Of a DNA stretch of 64,000 bases, positions 42,930 to 51,166 are shown one piece after another (the first letter of the stretch is position 1; each line of letters opens with the position of its first letter). A model generated the notes under the pieces. That model worked only from the letters and a program-made list of their open reading frames with translations, had not been told where the DNA came from and ran no database searches. The stretch is from Micrococcus sp. (lineage in GTDB: Bacteria > Actinomycetota > Actinomycetes > Actinomycetales > Micrococcaceae). Position numbers and translations under genes: made by a program. The stretch spans positions 166,185-230,184 of the forward strand of contig JASBVO010000006.1 of the NCBI GenBank assembly GCA_029961105.1, in the 5' to 3' direction.

Positions 42930-42935
42930 ACGCTA
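42930..42935 (-). promoter_or_regulatory. Putative -10 element TAGCGT of menG
   Basis: On the minus strand ACTAGCGT lies 7 nt before the GTG start, another case of the leaderless arrangement. Confidence 0.45.
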
Positions 42936-43107
42936 GTCGCTCCGCCGCGGACAGGCGTCCCGCGTCCCGGCCGCACCGCAGGCCGACGCACGGGTACCCA
43001 GTGCCACGCCGGCCCCGGAAGAGGAAGGCGACCGGCGTGGTCACTGGCGTGTCCACCATGGACCCAACCACGTGGCGAAGCCCCGCACGGCTCCTTGCGC
43101 CACCAGG

Positions 43108-43126
43108 TAAGGCTAGGCTAACCTCC
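43108..43126 (+). promoter_or_regulatory. DtxR/IdeR-like iron box
   Basis: TAAGGCTAGGCTAACCTCC matches the DtxR/IdeR consensus TTAGGTTAGGCTAACCTAA at 15 of 19 positions. It lies 130 bp before the siderophore-binding lipoprotein gene, in a 334-bp gap with no other gene. Iron-loaded DtxR/IdeR would be expected to repress the uptake operon here. Confidence 0.8.
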
Positions 43127-43256
43127 CGAAATTAGGCAATAGCGATGTTGGCAAATGATCCGGTCGGGTCTCCGGCACCATCGTCGCCCACCGGTTCCAC
43201 ACCTCGTTGCCGGTCCGTCCGCAGGCCCGCCTGTGACTTCCGAAAGGCCACCTGAA

Positions 43257-44369
43257 GTGACCTCTTCCTCCCCCTTGCCCGTTCCCCGGCACGCCGGACC
43301 CACTCGTCGTCGGGCGCTGACGCTCGGCTCGGTCGCCCTCGGAGCCATGCTGCTGGCCGGCTGCTCCACCGGCCCGGCCGGCGGCTCGGGCGAGGGGAGC
43401 TCACCCGCCGCCTCCGCCTCCGATGCCAGCGGGGCCGCGGCGAGCTTCCCGCGCACCATCGAGCACGCCTTCGGCACCACCGAGATTCCGGAGCAGCCCG
43501 AGCGCGTGGCCACCGTCTCCTGGGTGAACCAGGACATCGCGCTGGCCCTGGGCGTGGCCCCGGTCGGCGTGGCGGCCACGGAGTACGGCGGGAACGAGAA
43601 CCAGTCCACGGACTGGTTCGACGCCGCCCTGGAGGAGCAGGGCGCGGAGGCCCCCGAACAGTACTCGGAGTCGGACGGGATCGACTTCGAGGCCATCGCC
43701 GCGACCGAGCCCGACGTGATCCTGGCGACCTACTCCGGCATCGACCAGGAGCAGTATGACAAGCTCTCCGAGATCGCCCCGGTCGTGGCCTACCCCGAGG
43801 GCACCGCGCCCTTCGGCACCCCCTGGCAGGACTCCACCCGGATCATCGGCGAGGCCCTCGGCAAGGAGGACGCGGCCGAACAGGTCGTGGCCGACGTCGA
43901 GGCGCAGATGGCCGAGGCCGCCGAGGCCCACCCCGAACTGGCCGGCACCACCTTCCTCTACGGGACCGTGGACCCGGCCGCGGCGGACCAGGTCTACCTG
44001 TTCACCGCCACGGACAACCGCCCGAAGTTCCTCTCCGCCCTCGGCATGGAACTGGCCCCCGTGGTCGCCGAGAACGAGGACGCCGAGGACGCCTTCTTCC
44101 TGACCTGGTCCCCGGAGCGCGCCGACGAGCTCGACTCGGACATCTTCGTCTCCTCCGCCACGGACGCGTCCGTGGGCGAGGCCATCAAGGCCGACCCGCT
44201 GCTGGGCTCCATCCCGGCGGTGCAGGACGGGACCCTGGTCCTGCAGACCGACGAGCAGGAGGTGCTGTCCATCTCGGCGGCCTCCCCGCTGTCCATCCCG
44301 TGGGCCCTGGAGAACGCCCTGCCGAAGATCTCCGAGGCGGCGCAGAAGGCGGGCGGCTCCGCTGAGTAG
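43257..44369 (+). CDS. Iron-siderophore ABC transporter substrate-binding lipoprotein
   Basis: A 370-aa class III (FecB/FepB-type) binding protein. The signal has twin arginines (TRRRALTLGSVALGAML) and a lipobox LLAGC with Cys36, so it is probably a Tat-exported lipoprotein anchored to the outer face of the membrane. Binding domain: RTIEHAFGTTEIPEQPERVATVSWVNQDIALALG, FEAIAATEPDVILATYSG and FLTWSPERADEL. GTG 43257 with AAAGG upstream is chosen over the ORF-track 43155. First gene of a four-gene uptake operon downstream of an iron box. Confidence 0.92.
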   Translation: MTSSSPLPVPRHAGPTRRRALTLGSVALGAMLLAGCSTGPAGGSGEGSSPAASASDASGAAASFPRTIEHAFGTTEIPEQPERVATVSWVNQDIALALGVAPVGVAATEYGGNENQSTDWFDAALEEQGAEAPEQYSESDGIDFEAIAATEPDVILATYSGIDQEQYDKLSEIAPVVAYPEGTAPFGTPWQDSTRIIGEALGKEDAAEQVVADVEAQMAEAAEAHPELAGTTFLYGTVDPAAADQVYLFTATDNRPKFLSALGMELAPVVAENEDAEDAFFLTWSPERADELDSDIFVSSATDASVGEAIKADPLLGSIPAVQDGTLVLQTDEQEVLSISAASPLSIPWALENALPKISEAAQKAGGSAE

Positions 44370-44396
44370 TCACCTGGAGTCCCGGCGGGGTGCGGC

Positions 44397-45476
44397 GTGA
44401 GCCTCGCCCCGGCCCGGGTGCCGCGCGTCCCGGCACCCCGGACGGCACGGCGGCGGCCGGTCACCTTCCTGGTGGTCCCCGCCTTCGTGCTGGCGCTGGC
44501 GTGCGTGGCGGCCCTGGCCCTCGGGGCCCGGTCCGTGGCCCCCGCCACCACACTGGACACCCTGGGCGCGTTCCTCACCGGCGCCGGTGCCGCCCCCGGG
44601 GACATCGACGCCGCCGCGGTGCTCTCCCGCATTCCCCGCACCGTGACCGCGGTGCTGGTCGGCGCGGCGCTGGCGGTGTCCGGGGTGGCCCTGCAGGGCG
44701 CCACCCGCAACCCGCTGGGCGACTCCGGCCTGCTGGGCCTGACCGCCGGGGCCTCGCTGGCCGTGGCCGTCGGGCTCGGCGTGGGGTTGCCCTCCGGGCT
44801 GGCGACCGCCGTGGTGCTGGCGATCCTCGGCACGGTGCTGGCCGCCGTCGTGGTCTATGCGGTGGCCGCGACCGCCTCCCGGCTGGGCGCCGGCACCGAC
44901 TCCGCCCCCGGCCCGCTGTCCCTGGTGCTGGCCGGCGCCGCCGTCACGGCCGGCTGCACCGCGGCCACGAGCGCCCTGCTGATCCTCTCCCCCGCAGTGC
45001 TCGAGCGCTTCCGGTTCTGGACGGTCGGCTCGGTGGCGCGCACCTCCCTGGAGGACGCCGCCTGGCTGGCGCCGGTCATCGCCGCCGGCATCCTCCTGGT
45101 GCTGGCGGCCGCCCCCGGCCTGGACGCCCTGGCCCTCGGCGATGAGCTCGCCCACGGCCTGGGGTCCCGCCCCGAGCGGCTACGGCTGACGCTGCTGGGC
45201 GCCACCGTGCTGCTGACCGCCGCGGCCACCGCCCTGGCCGGGCCCGTGGTGTTCGTCGGCCTGCTCGTCCCCCATGCCCTGCGCCGGTTCCGGCCGGCGT
45301 CCACCCGCGTGCTCGTGCTCGGCTGCGCCCTGTGGGGCGCGGTGCTGCTGGTGGCCGCCGACCTGGCCGGCCGGCTGGTGATCGCCCCGCAGGAGATCCA
45401 CGTGGGCGTCACCACCGTGCTGATCGGCGTGCCCGTGCTGCTGGTGCTGCTCCGGCGCAAGGCGGTGTCCCTGTGA
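44397..45476 (+). CDS. Iron-siderophore ABC transporter permease (FecCD), first
   Basis: A 359-aa permease with about ten helices. FecCD signatures: LSRIPRTVTAVLVGAALAVSGVALQGATRNPLGDSGLLGLTAGAS, DELAHGLGSRPERLRLTLLGATVLLTAAATALAGPVVFVGLLVPHALR and the ATPase-coupling segment around GLGSRPER. GTG start 27 bp after the lipoprotein gene; the stop overlaps the next start (GTGA). It forms a heterodimer with the next permease to pass ferric siderophore into the cytosol. Confidence 0.93.
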   Translation: MSLAPARVPRVPAPRTARRRPVTFLVVPAFVLALACVAALALGARSVAPATTLDTLGAFLTGAGAAPGDIDAAAVLSRIPRTVTAVLVGAALAVSGVALQGATRNPLGDSGLLGLTAGASLAVAVGLGVGLPSGLATAVVLAILGTVLAAVVVYAVAATASRLGAGTDSAPGPLSLVLAGAAVTAGCTAATSALLILSPAVLERFRFWTVGSVARTSLEDAAWLAPVIAAGILLVLAAAPGLDALALGDELAHGLGSRPERLRLTLLGATVLLTAAATALAGPVVFVGLLVPHALRRFRPASTRVLVLGCALWGAVLLVAADLAGRLVIAPQEIHVGVTTVLIGVPVLLVLLRRKAVSL

Positions 45477-46612
45477 GCGCGCCGGCTCGTCCGGCCGCCC
45501 CCGCCCCGGCCGACCTGCCCGCTGCGGCGCCCGTGGCGGTGGCCGCCGTCCGTTCCCTGCAGTCCGGGTCCCGACGCCGGCTGCTCGCCGTCACCTGCAG
45601 CCTCGCCGTGGCCCTGGTGCTGGCGATGGGGGTGCGCGTGCTGCTGGGCGCATACACCGTCACCATCCCCGACTTCGTGGCGATCCTGGGCGGTGAGACC
45701 ATTCCCGGGGCCTCGTTCATCGTGCTGCAGGAGAAGCTGCCTCGGGCCGTGGCCGGTGCCCTGGCCGGTGCCGGGTTCGGCGCCGCGGGGGCGCTGTTCC
45801 GGCGGACCCTGCGCAACCCGCTGGCGAGCCCGGACATCCTGGGCGTGACCCAGGGAGCCGCGGTGGCCGCCGTCGGGATGCTGGTCCTCGATGCGGGGGC
45901 CGGCGGCGGGGCAGTCATGGCGGCGGCCGCCCTGGCCGGCGGCCTGGCGGCGACCGCGGTGGTGCTCGGCTTCTCCACGGCGGGGCGGTCCGGTGGACGC
46001 CTGGGCGCCGGCACCCCGGGCGGGTCCGGCGGGCTGGCCGGCGCCCTGGGCGGTACGGCGTTCATCGTGGCGGGCATCGCCGTGGCCACCCTGTGCCAGG
46101 CCGTGCTGTCCGGGGCGATGCTCTCCCTGAACCAGCACGACCTGCAGTCCGCGGCGATCTGGACGGCGGGATCGCTCAATGCGGTGACGTGGGAGCGGAT
46201 CGCGGTGCTGGCCGTCCTGCTGGTGGTGCTGCTGCCGGCCGGCGGGACGCTGCACGCGCATCTGGCCCCGGCCGACCTGGGCGGGGAACTGGCCCACGGC
46301 CTGGGGTCCCGGCCGGGCCGCACCGGGCTGGGGGCGCTGGCCGTCGGCGCGCTGCTGGCCGCGGCGGCCACCGCCGCCACCGGGCCGCTGGCCTTCGTGG
46401 CCCTGCTGTCCACGCCGGTGGCCCGCGGGCTGACCGGCGGACGCCCCTCCCTGCCGGTCGCCGCCCTGTGCGGCGCGGTGATCGTGGTGGTGGCGGACTT
46501 CCTGGCCGCCGAGGCGTTCGGCGGGGCTCGGTTGCCGACGGGCGTACTGACCGGAGCGGCCGGCGCGCCGTTGATGCTGTGGCTGCTGGTGCGGTCCGGA
46601 CGGAGGAGCTGA
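45473..46612 (+). CDS. Iron-siderophore ABC transporter permease (FecCD), second
   Basis: A 379-aa FecCD permease: EKLPRAVAGALAGAGFGAAGALFRRTLRNPLASPDILGVTQGA, NQHDLQSAAIWTAGSLNAVTWE, GGELAHGLGSRPGRTGLGALAVGALLAAAATAATGPLAFVALLSTPVAR. The GTG at 45473 overlaps the previous stop by four bases, marking translational coupling; the ORF-track start at 45332 lies within the previous gene. Note VALLSTPVAR where most family members have GLIVPHIAR, a change in the conserved C-terminal motif. Confidence 0.92.
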   Translation: MSAPARPAAPAPADLPAAAPVAVAAVRSLQSGSRRRLLAVTCSLAVALVLAMGVRVLLGAYTVTIPDFVAILGGETIPGASFIVLQEKLPRAVAGALAGAGFGAAGALFRRTLRNPLASPDILGVTQGAAVAAVGMLVLDAGAGGGAVMAAAALAGGLAATAVVLGFSTAGRSGGRLGAGTPGGSGGLAGALGGTAFIVAGIAVATLCQAVLSGAMLSLNQHDLQSAAIWTAGSLNAVTWERIAVLAVLLVVLLPAGGTLHAHLAPADLGGELAHGLGSRPGRTGLGALAVGALLAAAATAATGPLAFVALLSTPVARGLTGGRPSLPVAALCGAVIVVVADFLAAEAFGGARLPTGVLTGAAGAPLMLWLLVRSGRRS

Positions 46613-47512
46613 ATGAACACGGAATCTGGAGAGCATCCCGGGGCCGGCACCGCCGACCGGACCGGGACGGGCCCGGTGGCGGCCGAGGGCCCCGCGCCGG
46701 CGATCCGCCTGCGCGGGGTGACGCTGGGCTACGGCGACCGCGTGGTGGTCGGCCCGGGCGAGCCCCTGGACCTGGACCTGCCCGCCGGCCGGACCACGGC
46801 GATCATCGGGGCCAACGGTTGCGGCAAGTCGACCCTGCTGCGCGGACTGACCCGCCAGTTGCCGTTGCTGACCGGCACCCTCGAGGTGCTCGGCCGGTCC
46901 GTGGACCGCTGGCCCGCCCGTAGCTATGCCCGCACCGTGGCCCTGCTGCCCCAGTCGCCCGTGGCCCCGGACGGGATGACCGTGGAACAACTGGTGGACC
47001 GCGGGAGGCACCCGCACCGCGGCTGGTTCGGCGCCCGGACGGCCGCCGACACCGAGGCCATCGCCCGGGCCCTGGAATTGACGGACCTCGTGGACCTGGC
47101 CGGCACCGACGTCTCCGAGCTCTCCGGCGGCCAGCGCCAGCGCGCCTGGCTGGCCCTGGTACTGGCCCAGCAGACCCCCGTGGTGCTGCTCGACGAACCG
47201 ACGAGCTACCTGGACCTGTCCCACCAGGTCGAGCTCATGGACCTGGTGCGCTCGCTGCCGGACTCCACGGCGGCCGGGAGGCGGGCCACCGTGGTGGCAG
47301 TGCTGCACGAGCTGAACCTCGCCGCCCGCAGCGCCGACCACATCGTGGCCATGGCCGGCGGCCAGGTCGTGGCGGCGGGTCCACCGGGCCAGGTGATGAC
47401 CCCCGCGCTCCTGGAGGAGGTCTACGGGCTGGACGCCGACGTCGTTCCCGATCCGCTGCTGGGGCACCCGGTGGTGCTGCCGCGGACGCCGGCCGACCGG
47501 CTGGAGGGCTGA
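46613..47512 (+). CDS. Iron-siderophore ABC transporter ATP-binding protein
   Basis: A 299-aa FecE/FepC-type ATPase. Walker A IIGANGCGKSTLL, Q-loop ALLPQSPVAPDG, signature ELSGGQRQRAWLALVLAQQ, Walker B VVLLDEPTSYLDL, switch His in VLHELNLAA. A ~35-residue Gly/Thr-rich N-terminal extension precedes the core. GGAGGAG before the ATG is the best ribosome site of the operon, and the ATG abuts the preceding stop. It completes the lipoprotein-permease-permease-ATPase set and ends 4 bp from the convergent GntP gene. Confidence 0.94.
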   Translation: MNTESGEHPGAGTADRTGTGPVAAEGPAPAIRLRGVTLGYGDRVVVGPGEPLDLDLPAGRTTAIIGANGCGKSTLLRGLTRQLPLLTGTLEVLGRSVDRWPARSYARTVALLPQSPVAPDGMTVEQLVDRGRHPHRGWFGARTAADTEAIARALELTDLVDLAGTDVSELSGGQRQRAWLALVLAQQTPVVLLDEPTSYLDLSHQVELMDLVRSLPDSTAAGRRATVVAVLHELNLAARSADHIVAMAGGQVVAAGPPGQVMTPALLEEVYGLDADVVPDPLLGHPVVLPRTPADRLEG

Positions 47513-47516
47513 GGGC

Positions 47517-48860
47517 TCAGGCGAACAGCGCCACCACCATCACCATGGGCAGGGAGACGATCGAGGCGATCGAGGTGACCATCGTCAGCGTCTTGAAGGT
47601 GCCCTGGGTGGACAGTCCGAGCAGTGCCTTGAACATCCAGAAGAAGTTGCTGTTGACCTGGAGGGCGAACATCGCGCCCGAGGCGATGGCTAGGCCGATG
47701 ACGATCGGCGAGACATCGATCGACCCGAGGATCGGCCCGATGATCCCGGCGGCGGTGATCGCGGCGACCGACACCGAGCCGATCGCCAGGTGCAGCGCCG
47801 CGGCGATGCACCAGGCCAGCAGGATGCTGAGGATGGCCGGTGCCCCGGCCTCGGCGGTGAAGAGCCCGGCCATGATCGTGTCCAGGCCGGTCTCCCCGAT
47901 GACGGCGCCAAGGGACCCGCCGATGCCGGTGATGAGCAGGATCTCCCCGGTGGTGTGGAACCCCTCGCTCATCGCCGTCCCCGTGCCGTCCGCCCCCAGG
48001 GCGCGTCGGCAGAGCAGGTAGGCACCGAGCAGGCCCGCGAAGAGCGCGAGGTTGGCGTTGCCGAGAAAGGCGATGACGTCGTTCGAGAACCCGAACAACT
48101 CGGCGAAGGCCCCGAACGCGATCATCACCAGCGGCACGAGGATGGGCAGCAGGGAGACGAACAGCGGGGGCGTGCGGGTGTCCTGCGTGACGAGCTCAGT
48201 GGTCTCCAGCTCGATCATCGCCTCGTCGACCCGCTCGTCCCTGGGCGGTTTCCAGTAGCGTCCGCGGAGCAGCTGGCGGAACACCAGGGTCGTCACGATC
48301 GCGGTCAGCGGGCCGAGCACGAAGCCGTAGAGCAGCCAGGTGCCGAGCGGAATCCCCATGAGTCCCGCGATGGATACCGCGGCCAGGCCCGGGACGACGA
48401 AGACGTAGCCGGCGAAGATGCCGGTGCCCAGCGCGCCGGACATGAGCGGCAGGCCCGCGGGACCGACGTAGGGCCCGGTCGACCGCGCCACGGGCGCGGC
48501 CAGCACCACCTGCACGTCCACGTAGATCGAGGGGAAGATCGTCGACATCGCCGCCGTCAGCGCGTACGGGAGCCGGCGCGCACCGACACCGTTGACCAGC
48601 AGGGTCACCATCTTCTGGAAGGCACCCATCGCGTGCAACAGCGCGCCGATGAGCACTCCGAAGCCGATCAGCAGGCCGACCTCGGCCATGATCTCGCCGA
48701 AGCCGGTGGCGATCGCCTCGATCGTGGCCGTGAACCCCACACCGGTGGCCAGGCCGAGGTAGAGGGAGCCGATGACCAGCGAGATCACCGGGTCGACCTT
48801 CAACCGGATGATCAGCACGACGATCACTGCGATGGCGATCACCGTGTGGAGGATGACCAT
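47517..48860 (-). CDS. GntP-family gluconate/organic acid permease
   Basis: A 447-aa secondary transporter with 12-14 helices. GntP signatures: GFGEIMAEVGLLIGFGVLIGALLHAMGAFQKM, STIFPSIYVDVQVVLAAPVAR, HLAIGSVSVAAITAAGIIGPIL and NSNFFWMFKALLGLSTQGTFKTL. The substrate would be gluconate, glycerate or a similar sugar acid. TTGGAG precedes ATG 48860, making the longer ORF to 49205 unnecessary. No kinase gene is adjacent. Palindromes in its upstream region may be operator sites. Confidence 0.88.
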   Translation of the reverse strand: MVILHTVIAIAVIVVLIIRLKVDPVISLVIGSLYLGLATGVGFTATIEAIATGFGEIMAEVGLLIGFGVLIGALLHAMGAFQKMVTLLVNGVGARRLPYALTAAMSTIFPSIYVDVQVVLAAPVARSTGPYVGPAGLPLMSGALGTGIFAGYVFVVPGLAAVSIAGLMGIPLGTWLLYGFVLGPLTAIVTTLVFRQLLRGRYWKPPRDERVDEAMIELETTELVTQDTRTPPLFVSLLPILVPLVMIAFGAFAELFGFSNDVIAFLGNANLALFAGLLGAYLLCRRALGADGTGTAMSEGFHTTGEILLITGIGGSLGAVIGETGLDTIMAGLFTAEAGAPAILSILLAWCIAAALHLAIGSVSVAAITAAGIIGPILGSIDVSPIVIGLAIASGAMFALQVNSNFFWMFKALLGLSTQGTFKTLTMVTSIASIVSLPMVMVVALFA

Positions 48861-49257
48861 GACGTGCTCCAATCGCAAGGCGGAGCGACGGCGTCCCCCG
48901 TCGTCACCGCCACGACGAGCACACCATCTGACGGCGGCAGTCCCAGTGTCAAGGCGTGGCCCCCGGCAGTGCGACCGGAGCCGGCGGGACGGCGTCGACC
49001 GTGCCGTCCAGGGGGCAGGTGCCCGTGCCGGACAGGTATCCGGCACGCATGCCACGGCGTCCCGACCGTCCATATCGTGGGAGGCGGGGGTGTGCCGTGC
49101 TGCCCGGCACGTCGCCGACGCCCGGGTCACGGGGGATGTCTGCGCATGTCTTCGATCGTGTCCATCGCGCACGCGGTGTTCCGGTCCGTCGGCACGGGGC
49201 ATCATCGTGCTGCCGGAGCACCAGGCACCGTACCGCTAGAGAGAGGAGACTGCGTCC
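48861..49257. other. Divergent intergenic region (397 bp) with two inverted repeats
   Basis: No gene is supported. It holds ggacggc-N9-gccgtcc (48987..49009) and cgtgccgga-caggta-tccggcacg (49024..49047, 9-bp perfect arms). These lie between the GntP permease and the lipoprotein gene and are candidate regulator-binding sites or hairpins. Confidence 0.5.
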
Positions 49258-49746
49258 GTGAAGCTCCGTACCCGCACCGTGACGGCCCTCGCCCTCGGAT
49301 TCACCGTGCTGGCCGCCACCGGATGCGCTGGCGGTCCCACCACCCCGCCGGACCCGACAGTCACGGTGACCGCCGCGGCCTCCGTCCCCGAATGGACGCG
49401 GAGCGTGAACCCTGAGTGGGACTTCCTGACCGCAATACGCTCGAGCGGCATGGACTTCACCCGGGACTGGGAGGCGGACCTGGAAGCCCTCGGCGTGGAC
49501 CTGGCGGAGACGGACACCTTCCAGCTGCGCAGCCAGGTGTGCGGAACCGCCATGGACGATGGTGAGGGCGACTACAACCCTGCCAGCCGGACGCACGAGT
49601 TCTGGCTGTCGTCGTTCTATGACGAGGTTCGCAGGATGGGCCGGGGTGGCGCCTGGGACGTTCCCCGCACGGTCGCGTACCACCACTGCCCGTCCCGGTT
49701 CGAGGCCGTGGGCGCCGTGCAGGAGTTGGAGGCCCGGTCCCGTTGA
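49258..49746 (+). CDS. Putative small lipoprotein
   Basis: A 162-aa exported protein: signal MKLRTRTVTALALGFTVLAATGC with lipobox cysteine 23, then a Pro/Thr linker (PTTPPDPTVTVTA) and a domain FLTAIRSSGMDFTRDWEADLEALGVDL..FQLRSQVCG..YHHCPSRF with two cysteines that could pair. The FLTxIRSxG and VC elements faintly recall DUF732-type proteins, but I do not claim the family. GAGAGGAG upstream supports the GTG start. Function unknown. Confidence 0.75.
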   Translation: MKLRTRTVTALALGFTVLAATGCAGGPTTPPDPTVTVTAAASVPEWTRSVNPEWDFLTAIRSSGMDFTRDWEADLEALGVDLAETDTFQLRSQVCGTAMDDGEGDYNPASRTHEFWLSSFYDEVRRMGRGGAWDVPRTVAYHHCPSRFEAVGAVQELEARSR

Positions 49747-49791
49747 GCGTTCGTGTTGGCCCCGCAGGGGCAGCGGGGCAGTCTCAGCCGG

Positions 49792-50061
49792 TCAGGTCCT
49801 GCACGAGGTCCTGGATGCGTCCTCCGGTTCCGGCCCGAGGGGCGCGCTGTCTCCGTAGCCCGGCAGGTCCGGGGCGTAGACGGTGTACCGGTCCGCAAGC
49901 CGGGACAGCACCCCGCGCCAGTACGCCGAGCTCTCTCCCACCCCGTGCAACAGCAACAGCGGGCGGCCGGAGCCGGCGACGAGATAGTGGATCCACCTGC
50001 CGTTCAGGTGGAGTTCGCGTTGAGCGAGGCCCATGCGTGCCCGTTCCTCAGTGGTGACCAT
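49792..50061 (-). pseudogene. N-terminal fragment of an alpha/beta hydrolase
   Basis: An 89-codon ORF: QRELHLNGRWIHYLVAGSGRPLLLLHGVGESSAYWRGVLSRLADRYTVYAPDLPGYGDSAP is the canonical first third of an alpha/beta hydrolase (HG oxyanion loop, PGYGDS). The frame then drifts into PEDASRTSCRT and stops, while another phase continues for a few codons (QDLVQDLTG). No nucleophile, Asp or His is present nearby, so this is a truncated, probably inactive remnant. Confidence 0.75.
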
Positions 50062-50245
50062 CCAGTGCCGTCCTGTCCAGTCCGCTGCAGCCTGCCCCGA
50101 TCATTCCATGCCCGGGCATCCTGCCACCCCGGGCCGACCCGCCGGGACCGTCATCGGCCTTGCTCGGCACGGCGCCACAGGGGACGATGACCACAGCGCC
50201 AGATCGCGCATCACCGGCACGTCAGCACTGACCCCTGGAGGCACC

Positions 50246-51166
50246 ATGAGCCAGCCCACCATCGACTCAGCCACCCCCATGGTCATGCCCGCCGCCTTCT
50301 TCGGCCACGGCAACCCGATGAACGCCCTGGAGACCAACCGCTACACCTCCGCATGGAAGGCCTTCGGCGAGGCCGTGCCGACACCGCGGGCCATCCTCGT
50401 CGTCAGCGCCCACTGGTACATCAACGCCACCGCGGTCACCGCCATGCCGGACCCGCGCACCATCCACGACTTCTACGGCTTCCCGCAGGAGCTGTTCGAC
50501 CTCCAGTATCCGGCCCCCGGCCTGCCGGGGCTCGTCGAGGAGATCAGCGACACCGTCCACCCCACGTGGGTCGGCGCCGACGTGGACAGCTGGGGCATCG
50601 ACCACGGCACCTGGTCCGTGCTCACCCATGCCTTCCCGGACGCCTCCATCCCCGTGGTGCAGATGAGCATCAACGCGGACAAGCCGCTGGACTACCACCT
50701 CAAGCTCGGTGCGGACCTGGCCCCGCTGCGCGAGCAGGGCATCCTGATCGTGACCAGCGGGAACATCGTGCACAACCTGCGCAGCATGGACTGGAAGCGC
50801 ACCGACGACGGCTTCGACTGGGCGCACCGCTTCAACGAGGACGCCAAGGAACGCCTGCTCACCGATCCCACCGAGATGCCCACCCTGGACGCCCACGCGG
50901 ACTGGCACCACGCCGTGCCCACCCCGGACCACTTCATCCCGTCCCTGTACCTGGCCGGTCTGGCCGGTGCCGCGGGCAGCTCGGGGAGTGCCGCAGGCAC
51001 CGGGACTTCCGGCCAGCCGGGGATGGACGTGCTTGTAGACGGCTATTCCTACGGCTCGCTGTCCATGACGGCGTACACGCTGGGACTGGACTGCCCGGCG
51101 TCGCCGGACGGGGACGGCTCCCCCGTGCCACCGGTGGACCTGCCGCCGGACGGGTCCAACATCTGA
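50246..51166 (+). CDS. DODA-type (LigB-like) extradiol ring-cleavage dioxygenase
   Basis: A 306-aa class III extradiol dioxygenase related to 4,5-DOPA dioxygenase YgiD. Metal/active-site elements: AAFFGHGNPMNAL, ILVVSAHWYI, DFYGFPQELFDLQYPAPG, WGIDHGTWSVLTHAFPDASIPVVQMSI, TSGNIVHNLR and TPDHFIPSLY. It would cleave a catechol ring with Zn2+ or Fe2+; the natural substrate is unknown. A ~25-residue Gly/Ser/Ala insert sits before the last strand. CTGGAGG precedes ATG 50246; ORF-track 50033 is too early. Its stop overlaps the next start. Confidence 0.9.
   Translation: MSQPTIDSATPMVMPAAFFGHGNPMNALETNRYTSAWKAFGEAVPTPRAILVVSAHWYINATAVTAMPDPRTIHDFYGFPQELFDLQYPAPGLPGLVEEISDTVHPTWVGADVDSWGIDHGTWSVLTHAFPDASIPVVQMSINADKPLDYHLKLGADLAPLREQGILIVTSGNIVHNLRSMDWKRTDDGFDWAHRFNEDAKERLLTDPTEMPTLDAHADWHHAVPTPDHFIPSLYLAGLAGAAGSSGSAAGTGTSGQPGMDVLVDGYSYGSLSMTAYTLGLDCPASPDGDGSPVPPVDLPPDGSNI

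Noticed and set aside
44855-47467. 870-aa minus-strand ORF over the siderophore operon
   Set aside because: Shadow of the two FecCD permeases and the ATPase; low-complexity Gln/Gly/Arg sequence.
47790-49415. 541-aa plus-strand ORF over the GntP gene
   Set aside because: Antisense shadow with Gln/Glu/Arg-rich composition; the GntP protein on the opposite strand is clearly real.
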